DNA from: Devosia sp. Root635
Lineage (GTDB): Bacteria > Pseudomonadota > Alphaproteobacteria > Rhizobiales > Devosiaceae
Direction of reading: 5' to 3'
DNA length: 64,000 bases
Assembly: GCF_001427605.1 (NCBI RefSeq)
Contig: NZ_LMGZ01000021.1
Coordinates: forward strand, 1-64,000
Made by a program: the position numbers and the translations under genes. Of this stretch, positions 7,695 to 16,106 are shown piece by piece. The notes beneath the pieces are model-generated. The model was not told the origin of the DNA. It did not search any database and saw only the letters and a list, made by a program, of their open reading frames with translations. How positions within the stretch are numbered: the stretch's first letter is position 1; every line of letters starts with the position of its first letter.

Positions 7695-9980
7695 ATGGCC
7701 AAGCCACCTATCAAAAAACCCCGCAACACGTCCGGCCCGCGCCGCGCCACCTCCCCGCGCGCGACCGAGCTGCCCACCCGCGAGCAACTCCTCGAAGCCC
7801 TCGCCCAGCAATCCGATATCAAGGGCAAGCGCGATCTCGCCAAGGTCTTCGGCATTCGCGGCGACATGCGCCGTCCCTTCAAGGCCATGCTGGCCGAGTT
7901 GGAGGGCGAAGGCATCATCACGCGCACGCGCAAAGCCCTGCGCCGCACCGCCGCCTTGCCCCACGTCACCGTGCTCGATATTCCCGTCGATGCCGATCCC
8001 GACGATCTCCACGCCTATCCGGCCCAGTGGAACGAGGAGGAAGGCGACAAGCCCCGCGTCACCGTACTTGGCGGCCGCGACGCCCGTGTCGTCCCCGCTC
8101 CCGGCGACCGCATCCTGGCCCGCATCGATGCCGGCGAGGGCGACGTCCCCGTCTACACCGCCAAGGCGATGAAAATCCTCGACAAGCCGCGCCGCGGCCA
8201 GATCGGCATTGTCCGCATGGATGATGATGGTGCCCGCCTCATCCCGGTGGATCGCAAGCAGAAGGAAATGCGCATTCCGCTCGGCGACCTGCTCGATGCC
8301 AGGGACGGCGACCTCGTCGAAGTGGAAGTCAAACTCTCCGGCCGCCTGATGATCCCGCGCGCCAAGGTGACATCCGTCATCGGCAACCCGGCATCCGAAG
8401 GCGCCGTCAGCCTCATCGCCATCCACAATCTGGAAATCCCCTATCATTTCCCCGCCTCCGTCATCCGCGAGGCCGAGGAGGCGAAGGAAGCCACGCTCAA
8501 GGGCCGCGAAGACTGGCGCGACCTTCCCCTGGTCACCATCGACCCACCCGACGCCAAGGACCACGACGACGCCGTCCACGCTGCGCCCGACGAGGACCCG
8601 GCCAATCCCGGCGGCCATGTCGTCACCGTGGCCATTGCCGATGTCGCCGCCTATATCCGCCCCGGCACGGCGCTCGACCGCGAAGCCTATCTGCGCGGCA
8701 ATTCGGTCTATTTCCCCGACCGGGTCGTGCCCATGCTGCCCGAGCGCATCTCCAACGAACTCTGCTCGCTCAAGCAAGGCGAGCCGCGCGCCGCCCTGGC
8801 GGTTCGCATGGTCATGGGCGCCGATGGCAAAAAGCTCCGCCACAGCTTCCATCGCATTCTCATGCGCTCGGCCGCCAAGCTCAGCTACGGCCAAGCCCAA
8901 GCCGCCATCGACGGCAATGCCGACGACCAGACCGGCCCCTTGCTGGACACCATCCTGCGCCCCCTCTGGGCCGCCTATGACGCAATGGCCTCGGCGCGGG
9001 ACAAGCGCGGCCCGCTCGATCTCGACTTGCCCGAACGCAAGATCGTGCTCGATGACAAGGGATTGGTGAAGGACATCCGCATTCCCGAACGCCTCGACGC
9101 CCACCGCCTCATCGAGGAAATGATGATCGCCGCCAATGTCGCGGCCGCCGAAACGCTGGAAGAAAAACACACGCCTCTGCTCTACCGCGTGCACGATGTG
9201 CCCAGTAGCGAAAAGCTGGAAGCCCTGCGCGACTTCCTCGGTTCGCTCGATATTTCGGTGAAGAAGTCAGATGCGGTCCGCGCCAGCGATTTCAACGGCA
9301 TCCTCACTCAGGCCCGCAAGGCCGGCAATGTCGAACAGGTGTCGGAAATGGTGCTCCGCAGCCAGGCCCAGGCCGTCTACGACAACGAGAATCTGGGCCA
9401 TTTCGGCCTCAACCTCGACCGCTATGCCCACTTCACCTCGCCCATCCGCCGCTATGCCGATCTCATCGTCCACCGCGCCCTGATCGCGGCCCTCGGCCTG
9501 GGCGCCGATGGCCTCAGCGAAAACGAAGCCTTGCGTCTGCCCGGCATCGCCCAGCACATCTCGGCCACCGAGCGCCGCGCCATGCTGGCCGAGCGTGAGA
9601 CCGCCGATCGCCTGCTGGCGCAATTCCTCGCTGCCCAGATCGGCGCCCGCTTCGAGGGCCGCATATCGGGCGTCACCCGCTCGGGCCTTTTCGTCCGCCT
9701 GCTCGAAACCGGCGCCGACGGCTTCATCCCCGCCTCTACCCTGGGCGAGGACTATTACCGCTATACCGAAGACCAGCAGGCCATGATCGGCGATCGCACC
9801 GGCGAGAAATTCGCCCTGGGCGACCGCGTCACCGTCCGCCTGCTCGAAGCCGCTCCAGTGGCCGGCGCCCTGCGCTTCGAGCTGCTATCCGAGGGCACGC
9901 GCGGCAATCCGTCATCTGGCCGGCGCGGCCAGAAGCGCCCATCTAGGTCTTACGGCCCGCGGGGCCGGAAGAAGAGGTAA
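7695..9980 (+). CDS. rnr: Ribonuclease R
   Basis: 761-residue processive 3'-to-5' exoribonuclease that degrades structured RNA, acting in mRNA decay, rRNA quality control and with tmRNA. Order seen: a basic N-terminus and winged helix, cold-shock OB domains, the RNB catalytic domain with IDPPDAKDHDDAVH at about 282-294 (magnesium-binding aspartates), an S1 domain at about 650-735 (FEGRISGVTRSGLFVRL), and a lysine/arginine-rich tail. The canonical motif has Gly-Glu where this has Pro-Pro; the aspartates are kept. The ATG at 7695 begins MAKPPIKKP; the upstream in-frame extension reads through repeat DNA and was rejected. The stop overlaps the next start as TAATG. Confidence 0.94.
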   Translation: MAKPPIKKPRNTSGPRRATSPRATELPTREQLLEALAQQSDIKGKRDLAKVFGIRGDMRRPFKAMLAELEGEGIITRTRKALRRTAALPHVTVLDIPVDADPDDLHAYPAQWNEEEGDKPRVTVLGGRDARVVPAPGDRILARIDAGEGDVPVYTAKAMKILDKPRRGQIGIVRMDDDGARLIPVDRKQKEMRIPLGDLLDARDGDLVEVEVKLSGRLMIPRAKVTSVIGNPASEGAVSLIAIHNLEIPYHFPASVIREAEEAKEATLKGREDWRDLPLVTIDPPDAKDHDDAVHAAPDEDPANPGGHVVTVAIADVAAYIRPGTALDREAYLRGNSVYFPDRVVPMLPERISNELCSLKQGEPRAALAVRMVMGADGKKLRHSFHRILMRSAAKLSYGQAQAAIDGNADDQTGPLLDTILRPLWAAYDAMASARDKRGPLDLDLPERKIVLDDKGLVKDIRIPERLDAHRLIEEMMIAANVAAAETLEEKHTPLLYRVHDVPSSEKLEALRDFLGSLDISVKKSDAVRASDFNGILTQARKAGNVEQVSEMVLRSQAQAVYDNENLGHFGLNLDRYAHFTSPIRRYADLIVHRALIAALGLGADGLSENEALRLPGIAQHISATERRAMLAERETADRLLAQFLAAQIGARFEGRISGVTRSGLFVRLLETGADGFIPASTLGEDYYRYTEDQQAMIGDRTGEKFALGDRVTVRLLEAAPVAGALRFELLSEGTRGNPSSGRRGQKRPSRSYGPRGRKKR

Positions 9981-10375
9981 TGGGAATGGGTTCGAAGAGT
10001 CTTGAGGAGCGCAGTGTCGGTCAGGCCATGTGGCGGGGCACGCTGTGCAAGTGTCCCCATTGCGGCAAGGGCCGCATGTTCCGCGCCTATCTCAAGGTGA
10101 CCGATCAGTGCGAAGCCTGTGGCGAACAGCTCAACCTGCATCGCGCCGATGACTTCCCGCCCTATATCGCCATCATGATCGTCGGCCACCTGCTGGTCGG
10201 TCTCATGCTGCATATGGACATGGCCTATCACGTCAATCCGCTGACCTATCTCTATACCATGGTCCCGCTCGGCATCGTGCTGCCGTTGCTTATCCTCCCC
10301 TCGGTCAAGGGGTCCATAGTGGGCCTGCAATGGGCCAACCACATGTACGGCTTCGGCACCGGCCAGGTGGACTGA
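9980..10375 (+). CDS. DUF983 small membrane protein
   Basis: 131 residues, overlapping the rnr stop by one base, so probably translationally coupled. The N-terminal third has two CxxC pairs (CPHCGKG and CEACGEQ), likely a zinc ribbon. It is followed by two hydrophobic helices (about 61-79 and 88-106). DUF983 proteins are widespread in alphaproteobacteria and have no established function. In this group they sit beside rnr, and a link to cytochrome oxidase assembly has been suggested elsewhere, but nothing here tests that. A second ATG six bases in is equally possible as the start. Confidence 0.85.
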   Translation: MGMGSKSLEERSVGQAMWRGTLCKCPHCGKGRMFRAYLKVTDQCEACGEQLNLHRADDFPPYIAIMIVGHLLVGLMLHMDMAYHVNPLTYLYTMVPLGIVLPLLILPSVKGSIVGLQWANHMYGFGTGQVD

Positions 10376-10376
10376 G

Positions 10377-10509
10377 TGCCACGCCCTCGTGGTTCGAGGG
10401 TCGCTACGCTCCCGCCTCACCATGAGGGCTACTCTTGATGCGGTAGCCCAGCAGCCCTCATGGTGAGGTGCGCGTTCTTCACGCGCCTCGGACCACGAGG
10501 GCGTGGTAC
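10377..10509. repeat. Long inverted repeat downstream of DUF983
   Basis: The arms are about 55 bp (10377-10432 and 10451-10509): GCCACGCCCTCGTGGTTCGA and CCTCACCATGAGGGCT on the left, AGCCCTCATGGTGAGG and GACCACGAGGGCGTGG on the right. The transcript would form a large cruciform-like hairpin just after the DUF983 stop. A single-arm relative is at 17287-17350. The central arm (TCGCTACGCTCCCG against GCGCGTTCTTCACGCG) is diverged. Confidence 0.75.
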
Positions 10510-10531
10510 CATGGTAAGGATACACTGCGTC

Positions 10532-10559
10532 TTGACTTCCGGATCAAAATCCGTAGGTT
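10532..10559 (+). promoter_or_regulatory. Candidate rpmG promoter
   Basis: TTGACT at 10532-10537 and TAGGTT at 10554-10559 are separated by 16 bp, placing the start near 10566 and giving a leader of about 54 nt before the ribosomal protein L33 gene. The -35 is strong and the -10 is weak. Confidence 0.35.
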
Positions 10560-10574
10560 GCGCCCAAATTCAAA

Positions 10575-10604
10575 GCGCCGCCATTTCGCGGCGCCTTATT
10601 GTTT
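10575..10604 (+). promoter_or_regulatory. Leader hairpin with U-rich tail before rpmG
   Basis: GCGCCGC (10575-10581) pairs perfectly with GCGGCGC (10588-10594) around a CATTTC loop. CTTATTGTTTG follows, 16 nt before the start codon. It could be an attenuator or an autoregulatory structure in the L33 leader, or only the end of an upstream transcript. Confidence 0.4.
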
Positions 10605-10619
10605 GTCGAGGACACCCCA

Positions 10620-10787
10620 ATGGCCAAAGCCGCTTCCGTCAAGATCAAGCTCGTGTCGACGGCTGATACTGGCTACTACTACGTCACCAAGAAGAACGCT
10701 CGCACCCAGACCGAGAAGCTCTCGTACAACAAGTACGATCCGGTTGTGCGCAAGCACGTCGAATTCAAGGAAGCCAAGATCAAGTAG
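10620..10787 (+). CDS. rpmG: 50S ribosomal protein L33
   Basis: 55 residues beginning [13 protein letters not shown] and containing [10 protein letters not shown] and the KLSYNKYDP segment typical of proteobacterial L33. It is a small basic protein of the large subunit near the E site. This form lacks the CxxC zinc pairs of zinc-type L33, so it is the zinc-independent kind. The ATG at 10620 follows a GAGGAC ribosome-binding site; an upstream in-frame start would add a non-family leader. The gene is alone, between the leader hairpin and a strong terminator. Confidence 0.96.
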   Translation: MAKAASVKIKLVSTADTGYYYVTKKNARTQTEKLSYNKYDPVVRKHVEFKEAKIK

Positions 10788-10815
10788 TCTGGTTTTCTAC
10801 CTGCTGAAAAGCGCG

Positions 10816-10846
10816 AAAGCCCCGCATTGAAAATGCGGGGCTTTTT
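10816..10846 (+). terminator. Intrinsic terminator of rpmG
   Basis: AAAGCCCCGCATT and AATGCGGGGCTTTTT form a perfect stem with a very short loop and a run of T, 30 nt after the rpmG stop. Confidence 0.9.
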
Positions 10847-10849
10847 GCT

Positions 10850-11210
10850 GTCCGTTTAACGAGAGCCCGATCTCGATGCTAACAGTACGTTAACGCATTC
10901 ACCCCAAGTGTGAACGGCGTCGGACCGGAAGTTCGCTGCTGAAATGGATGAGTGGCTGGTCCGGAGCGGCATGTCGAAGAGGCCACTCTGTCCGCATCCG
11001 GACCAACCGCCCTACGGGACTCAGGAGTTGCGGCGGACCTGAGAGAAGCCGTAGGGAACCCTCAGCGACTGTCCCAAAATGGGTCACTCACTGTGTTGAG
11101 GGCAACCTACCGCTTGCCGGCGAAAACTCAAGCAGAACCAGCCGCTTGCAGCCGGTAAGCTCTTGTTAATTATAACGGATAACCCTAACGCGTCCAATTG
11201 CGCAGAGTTT
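10850..11210. other. Gene-free stretch between rpmG and pleD
   Basis: About 360 bases without a supportable gene. Short frames exist in several phases, but none has a ribosome-binding site plus recognisable content. AT-rich bases near 11163-11185 (TTGTTAATTATAAC) stand out from the surrounding GC-rich DNA. The middle, with GGTCCGGAGC and GGACC repeats near 10960-11010, could be remnant coding sequence. Confidence 0.4.
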
Positions 11211-12581
11211 TCAAGCCGCGTCGAAGACGACCCGGTTCCGCCCCTCGCGCTTGGCGCGGTAGAGCGCTACGTCGGCCCGCTTGATCAGCGATTCCGGCGT
11301 GTCGGCGTCACTCTCGTTCAGCGTCACACCGGCCGACACCGTGACCGATAGCGGCCTTCCGGCATTGACCTCGAAACTGCGCTCCGCGATCGACTGGCGC
11401 ACCCGCTCGGCCACGAGTTCGGCTTGGGCATAATCGGTGTCCGGCATCAGCACGACAAATTCCTCGCCGCCGAATCTACAAGCAAGATCAACGCCTCTGA
11501 TGTTTCGCTTCAAGCGTGCTGCGAACTCCTTGAGCACCGCATCGCCGATATCGTGGCCATAGCCGTCATTGACCGCCTTGAAGTGGTCGATATCCAGGAT
11601 CATCAGCGCCATGTCACGCGCCTGGCTCTGCGCCTTGCCCAGCATCACGCCGAGATGGCGGTCGAAATAGCGCCGGTTGTAGAGCCCGGTCATGTCGTCG
11701 GTCACGGCCAAGGCCATGGTATTGTTGACGCTTTGCCGCAGCTCCAGCGCATAGCGGTGCCGGCGGATTTGTGTACGCACCCGCGCCGCCAGCTCGTTGC
11801 GCTCCACCGGCCGCGAGATGAAGTCATTGACCCCCAGGTCCAGCGCCCGCACCACCTTGGGCTTGTCGGCCTCCTCCGACATCAGAATGATCGGCAGGTT
11901 GCGCGTATGCTCCAGCGTGCGGATTTGCGAGCATACCCGCAGCGGATCGAAATCGGTTAGGGCCATGGCCACCAGCGCCAATTCGTAATTGGCGCCAGTG
12001 ACTTGGAATACCGCATCGGCCGGCTGGATCAAGATATCCACGTCGTGCTCAGGTGTGAGATAACCCTTGATACGTTCGGCATGGCGCTGATCGGTGTCGA
12101 CGATGAGAATGGAGCCGCCAGTCGTATTGATCTTGTCCATCGCCCGCATCGCGTCTTCGATGGCGATCTGCTGTCCGGTCATGGCGCGGGCGCGCAGTTC
12201 ATCGGTCAGCGTTTTGAGGCGCACGAGACTCTTGACGCGCGCCATGAGTTGCATGTCGTCGACCGGCTTGGTCAGGAAGTCGTCAGCGCCGACTTCGAGC
12301 CCCTTCACCCGGTCGGAGGGCTGGTCCAGCGCCGTGATCATCAGCACGGGAACATGCTGCGTCCTGGGATTGGCCTTGAGCCGCCGGCAGACCTCGAAGC
12401 CGTCCATCTCGGGCATCATGACATCGAGCAAAACGATGTCTATGTCAGAATTATTAGCAATATCAATGGCTTGCAGGCCAGACGAGGCCGTAGCGACCTC
12501 GTAGTATTCGGCGGTCAGCCGTGCTTCGAGCAGGCGGACATTGGTGGGGATATCGTCAACGATCAGTACGCGTGCAGTCAC
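11211..12581 (-). CDS. pleD: Response regulator/diguanylate cyclase PleD
   Basis: 456 residues; makes cyclic di-GMP and drives the motile-to-sessile transition in Caulobacter-type cell cycles. REC1 has the acceptor D53 (VLLDVMMPEMDG). REC2 is degenerate, with ALTDFDPL where the acceptor should be, as in PleD generally. The GGDEF domain has RFGGEEF at about 369-375 and the inhibitory I-site RGVD just before it, so product inhibition is expected. I chose the GTG at 12581 (VTARVLIVDD), which gives the Caulobacter length; the longer in-frame extension overlaps divK. It lies 92 nt downstream of divK, probably in one operon. Confidence 0.94.
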   Translation of the reverse strand: MTARVLIVDDIPTNVRLLEARLTAEYYEVATASSGLQAIDIANNSDIDIVLLDVMMPEMDGFEVCRRLKANPRTQHVPVLMITALDQPSDRVKGLEVGADDFLTKPVDDMQLMARVKSLVRLKTLTDELRARAMTGQQIAIEDAMRAMDKINTTGGSILIVDTDQRHAERIKGYLTPEHDVDILIQPADAVFQVTGANYELALVAMALTDFDPLRVCSQIRTLEHTRNLPIILMSEEADKPKVVRALDLGVNDFISRPVERNELAARVRTQIRRHRYALELRQSVNNTMALAVTDDMTGLYNRRYFDRHLGVMLGKAQSQARDMALMILDIDHFKAVNDGYGHDIGDAVLKEFAARLKRNIRGVDLACRFGGEEFVVLMPDTDYAQAELVAERVRQSIAERSFEVNAGRPLSVTVSAGVTLNESDADTPESLIKRADVALYRAKREGRNRVVFDAA

Positions 12582-12673
12582 TGGAATAGCCCCGAAACCT
12601 GTCGCCGGCCGCAGGCGTCCCCCAGCGGCGTCGAGCGGGCTGACCGGGCAGGCAGGCGGGCTGGCTCTGCTGG

Positions 12674-13045
12674 TCAGGCCGGCCCAATGTAGCGGGCAAT
12701 AGTTTCCAGAAAGTGAGGCACGGAGATCGGTTTGCTGATGTAACCCTCGCAACCGCCTTGCAGAATCCGTTCCTCGTCGCCCTTCATGGCGAAGGCCGTG
12801 ACGGCGATGACCGGGATATGGGCCAGGTCGTCATCGTCCTTGAGCCACTTGGTCACCACCAGGCCCGAAACCTCCGGCAATTGGATATCCATGAGAATCA
12901 GGTCGGGATGGTGGGCGCGTGCAAGATCGAGCGCCTCCATACCGTTGCGGGTCTGGATGACGGCATAGCCGCGCGATTCCAGCAGATCGTTGAAGAGCTT
13001 CATGTTGAGCTCATTGTCCTCAACGATCATCACAGTCTTTGGCAT
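12674..13045 (-). CDS. divK: Single-domain response regulator DivK
   Basis: 123-residue receiver without an output domain. The phospho-acceptor is D53 ([13 protein letters not shown]), the acidic pair is ED at 9-10, and the switch residues are in [12 protein letters not shown] and the lysine of YISKPI. DivK is phosphorylated by DivJ and dephosphorylated by PleC and, through DivL, lowers CtrA activity to set polarity and division timing. The divK-pleD order and the divergent DUF3572 gene match the Hyphomicrobiales arrangement. Confidence 0.95.
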   Translation of the reverse strand: MPKTVMIVEDNELNMKLFNDLLESRGYAVIQTRNGMEALDLARAHHPDLILMDIQLPEVSGLVVTKWLKDDDDLAHIPVIAVTAFAMKGDEERILQGGCEGYISKPISVPHFLETIARYIGPA

Positions 13046-13108
13046 CGGTCCTTCCTCGCGCCGCTAAGGCGCTGGCGGCGCTTCGCTTTGCCGCCCTGTT
13101 GAGCTACC

Positions 13109-13423
13109 ATGCAATCTCTTACAAAACACCAAATGAGGCCGGCAGTGCCGCGTTCTGAGACAGTCGAAACTTCCGTGGCTTCACTGGCCGATTCCTGCCT
13201 CGGCTATCTCGCGGAAAACCCCGATGAACTGCTGGCTTTCATGCAATTCGCCGGGCTCGACCCGGATAACCTTCGCCGTTCTGTCGGCTCAGCCGCCCTG
13301 CAAAACGGCCTCATCGACTATTTTGCCTCAAACGAACCGATTCTGCTCGCCCTCTGCGCAAATTCCGGCACCTCGCCCGAACAGTTCATGCGGGTGTGGC
13401 ATCGGCTCAACCCCTCGGGGTGA
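13109..13423 (+). CDS. DUF3572 family protein
   Basis: 104 residues, mostly helical, with a core of LADSCLGYLAENPDELLAFM and a later LIDYFASNEPILLALC segment characteristic of DUF3572. Function is unknown; the family is largely confined to alphaproteobacteria and recurs beside divK. The annotated ATG at 13109 adds a short basic leader; the ATG at 13133 (MRPAVPRSETVE) is a reasonable alternative. It is three bases upstream of dinB and so likely in its operon. Confidence 0.8.
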   Translation: MQSLTKHQMRPAVPRSETVETSVASLADSCLGYLAENPDELLAFMQFAGLDPDNLRRSVGSAALQNGLIDYFASNEPILLALCANSGTSPEQFMRVWHRLNPSG

Positions 13424-13426
13424 TCC

Positions 13427-14752
13427 GTGGCCCTCGACTGGCTCTGCCGCGATTGCCTGAACCACGGCTCCAGCGCTGCCGTGCCCGCCCGCTGTCCGGG
13501 CTGCGGCTCACCGCGTCTGCGCAGCCATGCAGAACTGTTCCAGCTCTCGACCGCTCATGTCGATTGCGACGCCTTCTATGCCTCGGTGGAGAAGCGGGAC
13601 GATCCCAGCCTGCGCGACAAGCCGCTGATCATCGGCGGCGGCACGCGCGGCGTCGTCTCCACCTGCTGCTACATCGCCCGCCAGTCCGGCGTCCGCTCGG
13701 CCATGCCCATGTTCCAGGCCAAGAAACTCTGCCCCGACGCGGTCATCATCAAGCCGAACATGGCCAAATATGTCGGCGTCAGCCGCCAGATTCGCCAATA
13801 TATGGACGCCCTGACGCCGCTGGTCGAACCGCTCTCCATCGACGAAGCCTTCCTCGATCTGTCGGGCACCCAGGCCCTCCACAAAGCCCCGCCTGCCCTC
13901 GTCCTGGCCCGATTCGCCCGCGCCATCGAAACCGACCTCGGTGTCACCATCTCGGTCGGCCTCAGCCACAACAAGTTCCTCGCCAAGGTTGCCTCGGACC
14001 TCGACAAGCCGCGCGGCTTCGCCGTTATCGGCAAGGTGGAAACCCTGTCTTTCCTGGCGCCCAGGCCCATCAGCCTGATTTACGGCGTCGGCAAGGTGTT
14101 CGCCGAAACCCTGCGTAAGGACGGCCTTACCACGATCGGCCAGTTGCAGAGCGAGCCCCCGGAAAACCTGATGCGCCGCTATGGCGAAACCGGCGCGCGT
14201 CTCGCCCGCCTGTCCCGCGGCGAGGATAGCCGCCGCATTTCGCCTGACGGCGAGATGAAAACCGTCTCGTCTGAAACGACATTCAACAGCGATATCAGTG
14301 ATCTGGATCAGCTTTCTACCGAACTGCTCAATGTCACCGAGCGCCTGTCCGAACGGCTCAAGGCCAAGGGTGTTGTGGGTGACACGGTGACGCTGAAACT
14401 CAAATCGGCCGGTTTCCGCTTGCGCACACGCGCCCGGCATTTGATGATCCCCACGCAATTGGCCAATGTGATCTACGAAACCGGCCGGTCGCTGCTGGAG
14501 CGCGAGGTCGATGGCACAGCTTTCCGGCTGATTGGAATCGGTGTTTCGGGTATCGATACCGCCGACGGCAGCGATCCGGCCGATTTGCTGGAGCCAGCCA
14601 TTGCCCGCAAGGCCGCCGCCGAGCGGGCCATGGACCGTGTGCGCAATCGCTTCGGCCGGGAGGCCGTGGTGCGGGGCAAGCTCTACCGAGGCAAGCCGGC
14701 GCTCCTGCCGGCAGAACCAGATGACGACCAGAACGAAGGCAACACAAAATGA
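13427..14752 (+). CDS. dinB: DNA polymerase IV with N-terminal zinc ribbon
   Basis: 441-residue Y-family translesion polymerase. Catalytic acidic residues are in HVDCDAFYASVE (D46) and SIDEAF (D139, E140). A palm, thumb with helix-hairpin-helix (about 215-245), and little finger follow. Residues 1-30 add a CxxC-X12-CxxC zinc ribbon (C7, C10, C23, C26) absent from E. coli DinB. I see no clear beta-clamp motif at the C-terminus by eye, only an acidic tail. The GTG start is three bases after DUF3572, and the stop overlaps ridA as ATGA, so the three are co-translated. Confidence 0.93.
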   Translation: MALDWLCRDCLNHGSSAAVPARCPGCGSPRLRSHAELFQLSTAHVDCDAFYASVEKRDDPSLRDKPLIIGGGTRGVVSTCCYIARQSGVRSAMPMFQAKKLCPDAVIIKPNMAKYVGVSRQIRQYMDALTPLVEPLSIDEAFLDLSGTQALHKAPPALVLARFARAIETDLGVTISVGLSHNKFLAKVASDLDKPRGFAVIGKVETLSFLAPRPISLIYGVGKVFAETLRKDGLTTIGQLQSEPPENLMRRYGETGARLARLSRGEDSRRISPDGEMKTVSSETTFNSDISDLDQLSTELLNVTERLSERLKAKGVVGDTVTLKLKSAGFRLRTRARHLMIPTQLANVIYETGRSLLEREVDGTAFRLIGIGVSGIDTADGSDPADLLEPAIARKAAAERAMDRVRNRFGREAVVRGKLYRGKPALLPAEPDDDQNEGNTK

Positions 14753-15207
14753 CCAGTCCGATCGAGAAGCTCCGCGAATACGGCTACGAACTGCCCGCGC
14801 CCAAGGCCCCGGTCGCCAGCTATGTCCCAGTGACCCGGACCGGCAATATCCTCTACGTCTCCGGCCAGATTTCGGCCGATGCGAACGGCGTGGTCACCGG
14901 GCTGCTGGGTGACACCATGAACGTGGTGCAGGGCGGCAATGCCGCCGAACTGGCAGCGATCAACGTGCTCAGCCAGATCGTCCATATGGGCGGCGTGCAG
15001 CTGGAAGACATCAAGCGCATCCTCAAGGTGACGGTGCTGGTCGCTTCGACCCCCGAATTCACCGAGCAGCACCTGGTGGCCAATGGCTGCTCGAACCTGC
15101 TGGTGGGCGTGCTGGGCGACAAGGGCAAGCATGCCCGCGCGGCCTTCGGCGTCGCCTCCCTGCCCTTTGGCGCGGCGGTCGAGATCGAAGCGGTCGTGGA
15201 AGTCTGA
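14749..15207 (+). CDS. RidA/YjgF family protein
   Basis: 152 residues, one RidA domain. RidA proteins hydrolyse reactive enamine/imine intermediates from PLP enzymes; this longer form belongs to the subgroup with a VSGQISAD N-terminus and the HARAAFGVASLPFGAAVEIE C-terminus that carries the conserved arginine. It probably trimerises in the cytoplasm. It overlaps dinB by four bases. Its precise substrate is not predictable because RidA subfamilies differ, and the archetypal dehydratase partner is not nearby. Confidence 0.88.
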   Translation: MTSPIEKLREYGYELPAPKAPVASYVPVTRTGNILYVSGQISADANGVVTGLLGDTMNVVQGGNAAELAAINVLSQIVHMGGVQLEDIKRILKVTVLVASTPEFTEQHLVANGCSNLLVGVLGDKGKHARAAFGVASLPFGAAVEIEAVVEV

Positions 15208-15268
15208 TCGCTACATCATCGTCACATTCCGGTGTCATTGCAGCATCTCAACCACGAGGAGGGCCATC

Positions 15269-16027
15269 ATGACCGAACCTCTGTTTCCCAATCCGATTGC
15301 CCATCGCGGCCTGCATGACCGGGCCAGCGGCATTATCGAGAACAGCGCCAGCGCCTTCGAGGCCGCCATCGTCGCGGGCTTCACCATCGAATGCGACGTA
15401 CAGCTCAGCAGCGACGGCGTGCCGGTCATCTTCCACGACGATGACATGAAGCGCCTGCTGGGCAAGGACGGCGCCATCGCCGACTGCGCCGCGGCCGAGA
15501 TCACCACCACCAGGCTGCTCGACAGTGCGGCCGGCGATTGTCCGCAGAAATTCAGCACCTTCCTGGCTCAGATCGCCGGGCGGACGCTGCTGCAGATCGA
15601 GCTTAAGCATCAGCGCGACCCGGCCGGCACCCAATTGCTGGCGCGGGCCGTGGCCGAAGCGCTCAAGTCCTATGACGGGCCCGTGACGGTGGAATCGTTC
15701 GATCCCCACCTGCTGACGGCCATTCGGCAGTTCGGCTTTGCCGGTCCGCGGGGCATCATCACCTATGACTATGAGCCCAACGAGTGGGACGGCCACCTGA
15801 CCGAGGAGCAACGCTTCACCCTGCGGCACCTGCTGCACTGGCACGAGACGCAGTTCGATTTCATCTCCTGCGACAGGAATGCCCTGCAACTCCCGGCCAT
15901 CAACTTCTGGCGGGCTCTCGGCAAGCCGGTGACGGGTTGGACCATTCGCTCGCAGGCCGAGGCGGACGCGGCACGCCCCTATGCCGACCAGATCGTCTTC
16001 GAAGGCTTCTCGCCCAAATCCGCGTGA
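15269..16027 (+). CDS. Glycerophosphodiester phosphodiesterase family protein
   Basis: 252 residues with a single GDPD TIM-barrel. Conserved residues are in AHRGLHD (H12, R13), ENS (E25, N26), ECDVQLSSDG (E41, D43) and the acid-base histidine of FHDDDM (H56). The family cleaves glycerophosphodiesters to glycerol-3-phosphate and an alcohol. There is no signal peptide, so it is a cytoplasmic UgpQ-like enzyme. The ATG at 15269 has GAGGAGGG seven bases upstream. It follows ridA by 61 nt and may share its transcript. Confidence 0.9.
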   Translation: MTEPLFPNPIAHRGLHDRASGIIENSASAFEAAIVAGFTIECDVQLSSDGVPVIFHDDDMKRLLGKDGAIADCAAAEITTTRLLDSAAGDCPQKFSTFLAQIAGRTLLQIELKHQRDPAGTQLLARAVAEALKSYDGPVTVESFDPHLLTAIRQFGFAGPRGIITYDYEPNEWDGHLTEEQRFTLRHLLHWHETQFDFISCDRNALQLPAINFWRALGKPVTGWTIRSQAEADAARPYADQIVFEGFSPKSA

Positions 16028-16106
16028 TCGTTCGCCGGCACAACCTTACATTGGCCGGCGAAAGGTCCTATCTTTGGCCGACCATTGACTCCCGCCGGGA
16101 TTTCCC

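Noticed and set aside
10948-11169. Overlapping 60-73 codon frames between rpmG and pleD
   Set aside because: Three phases are equally open, none has a ribosome-binding site or recognised sequence.
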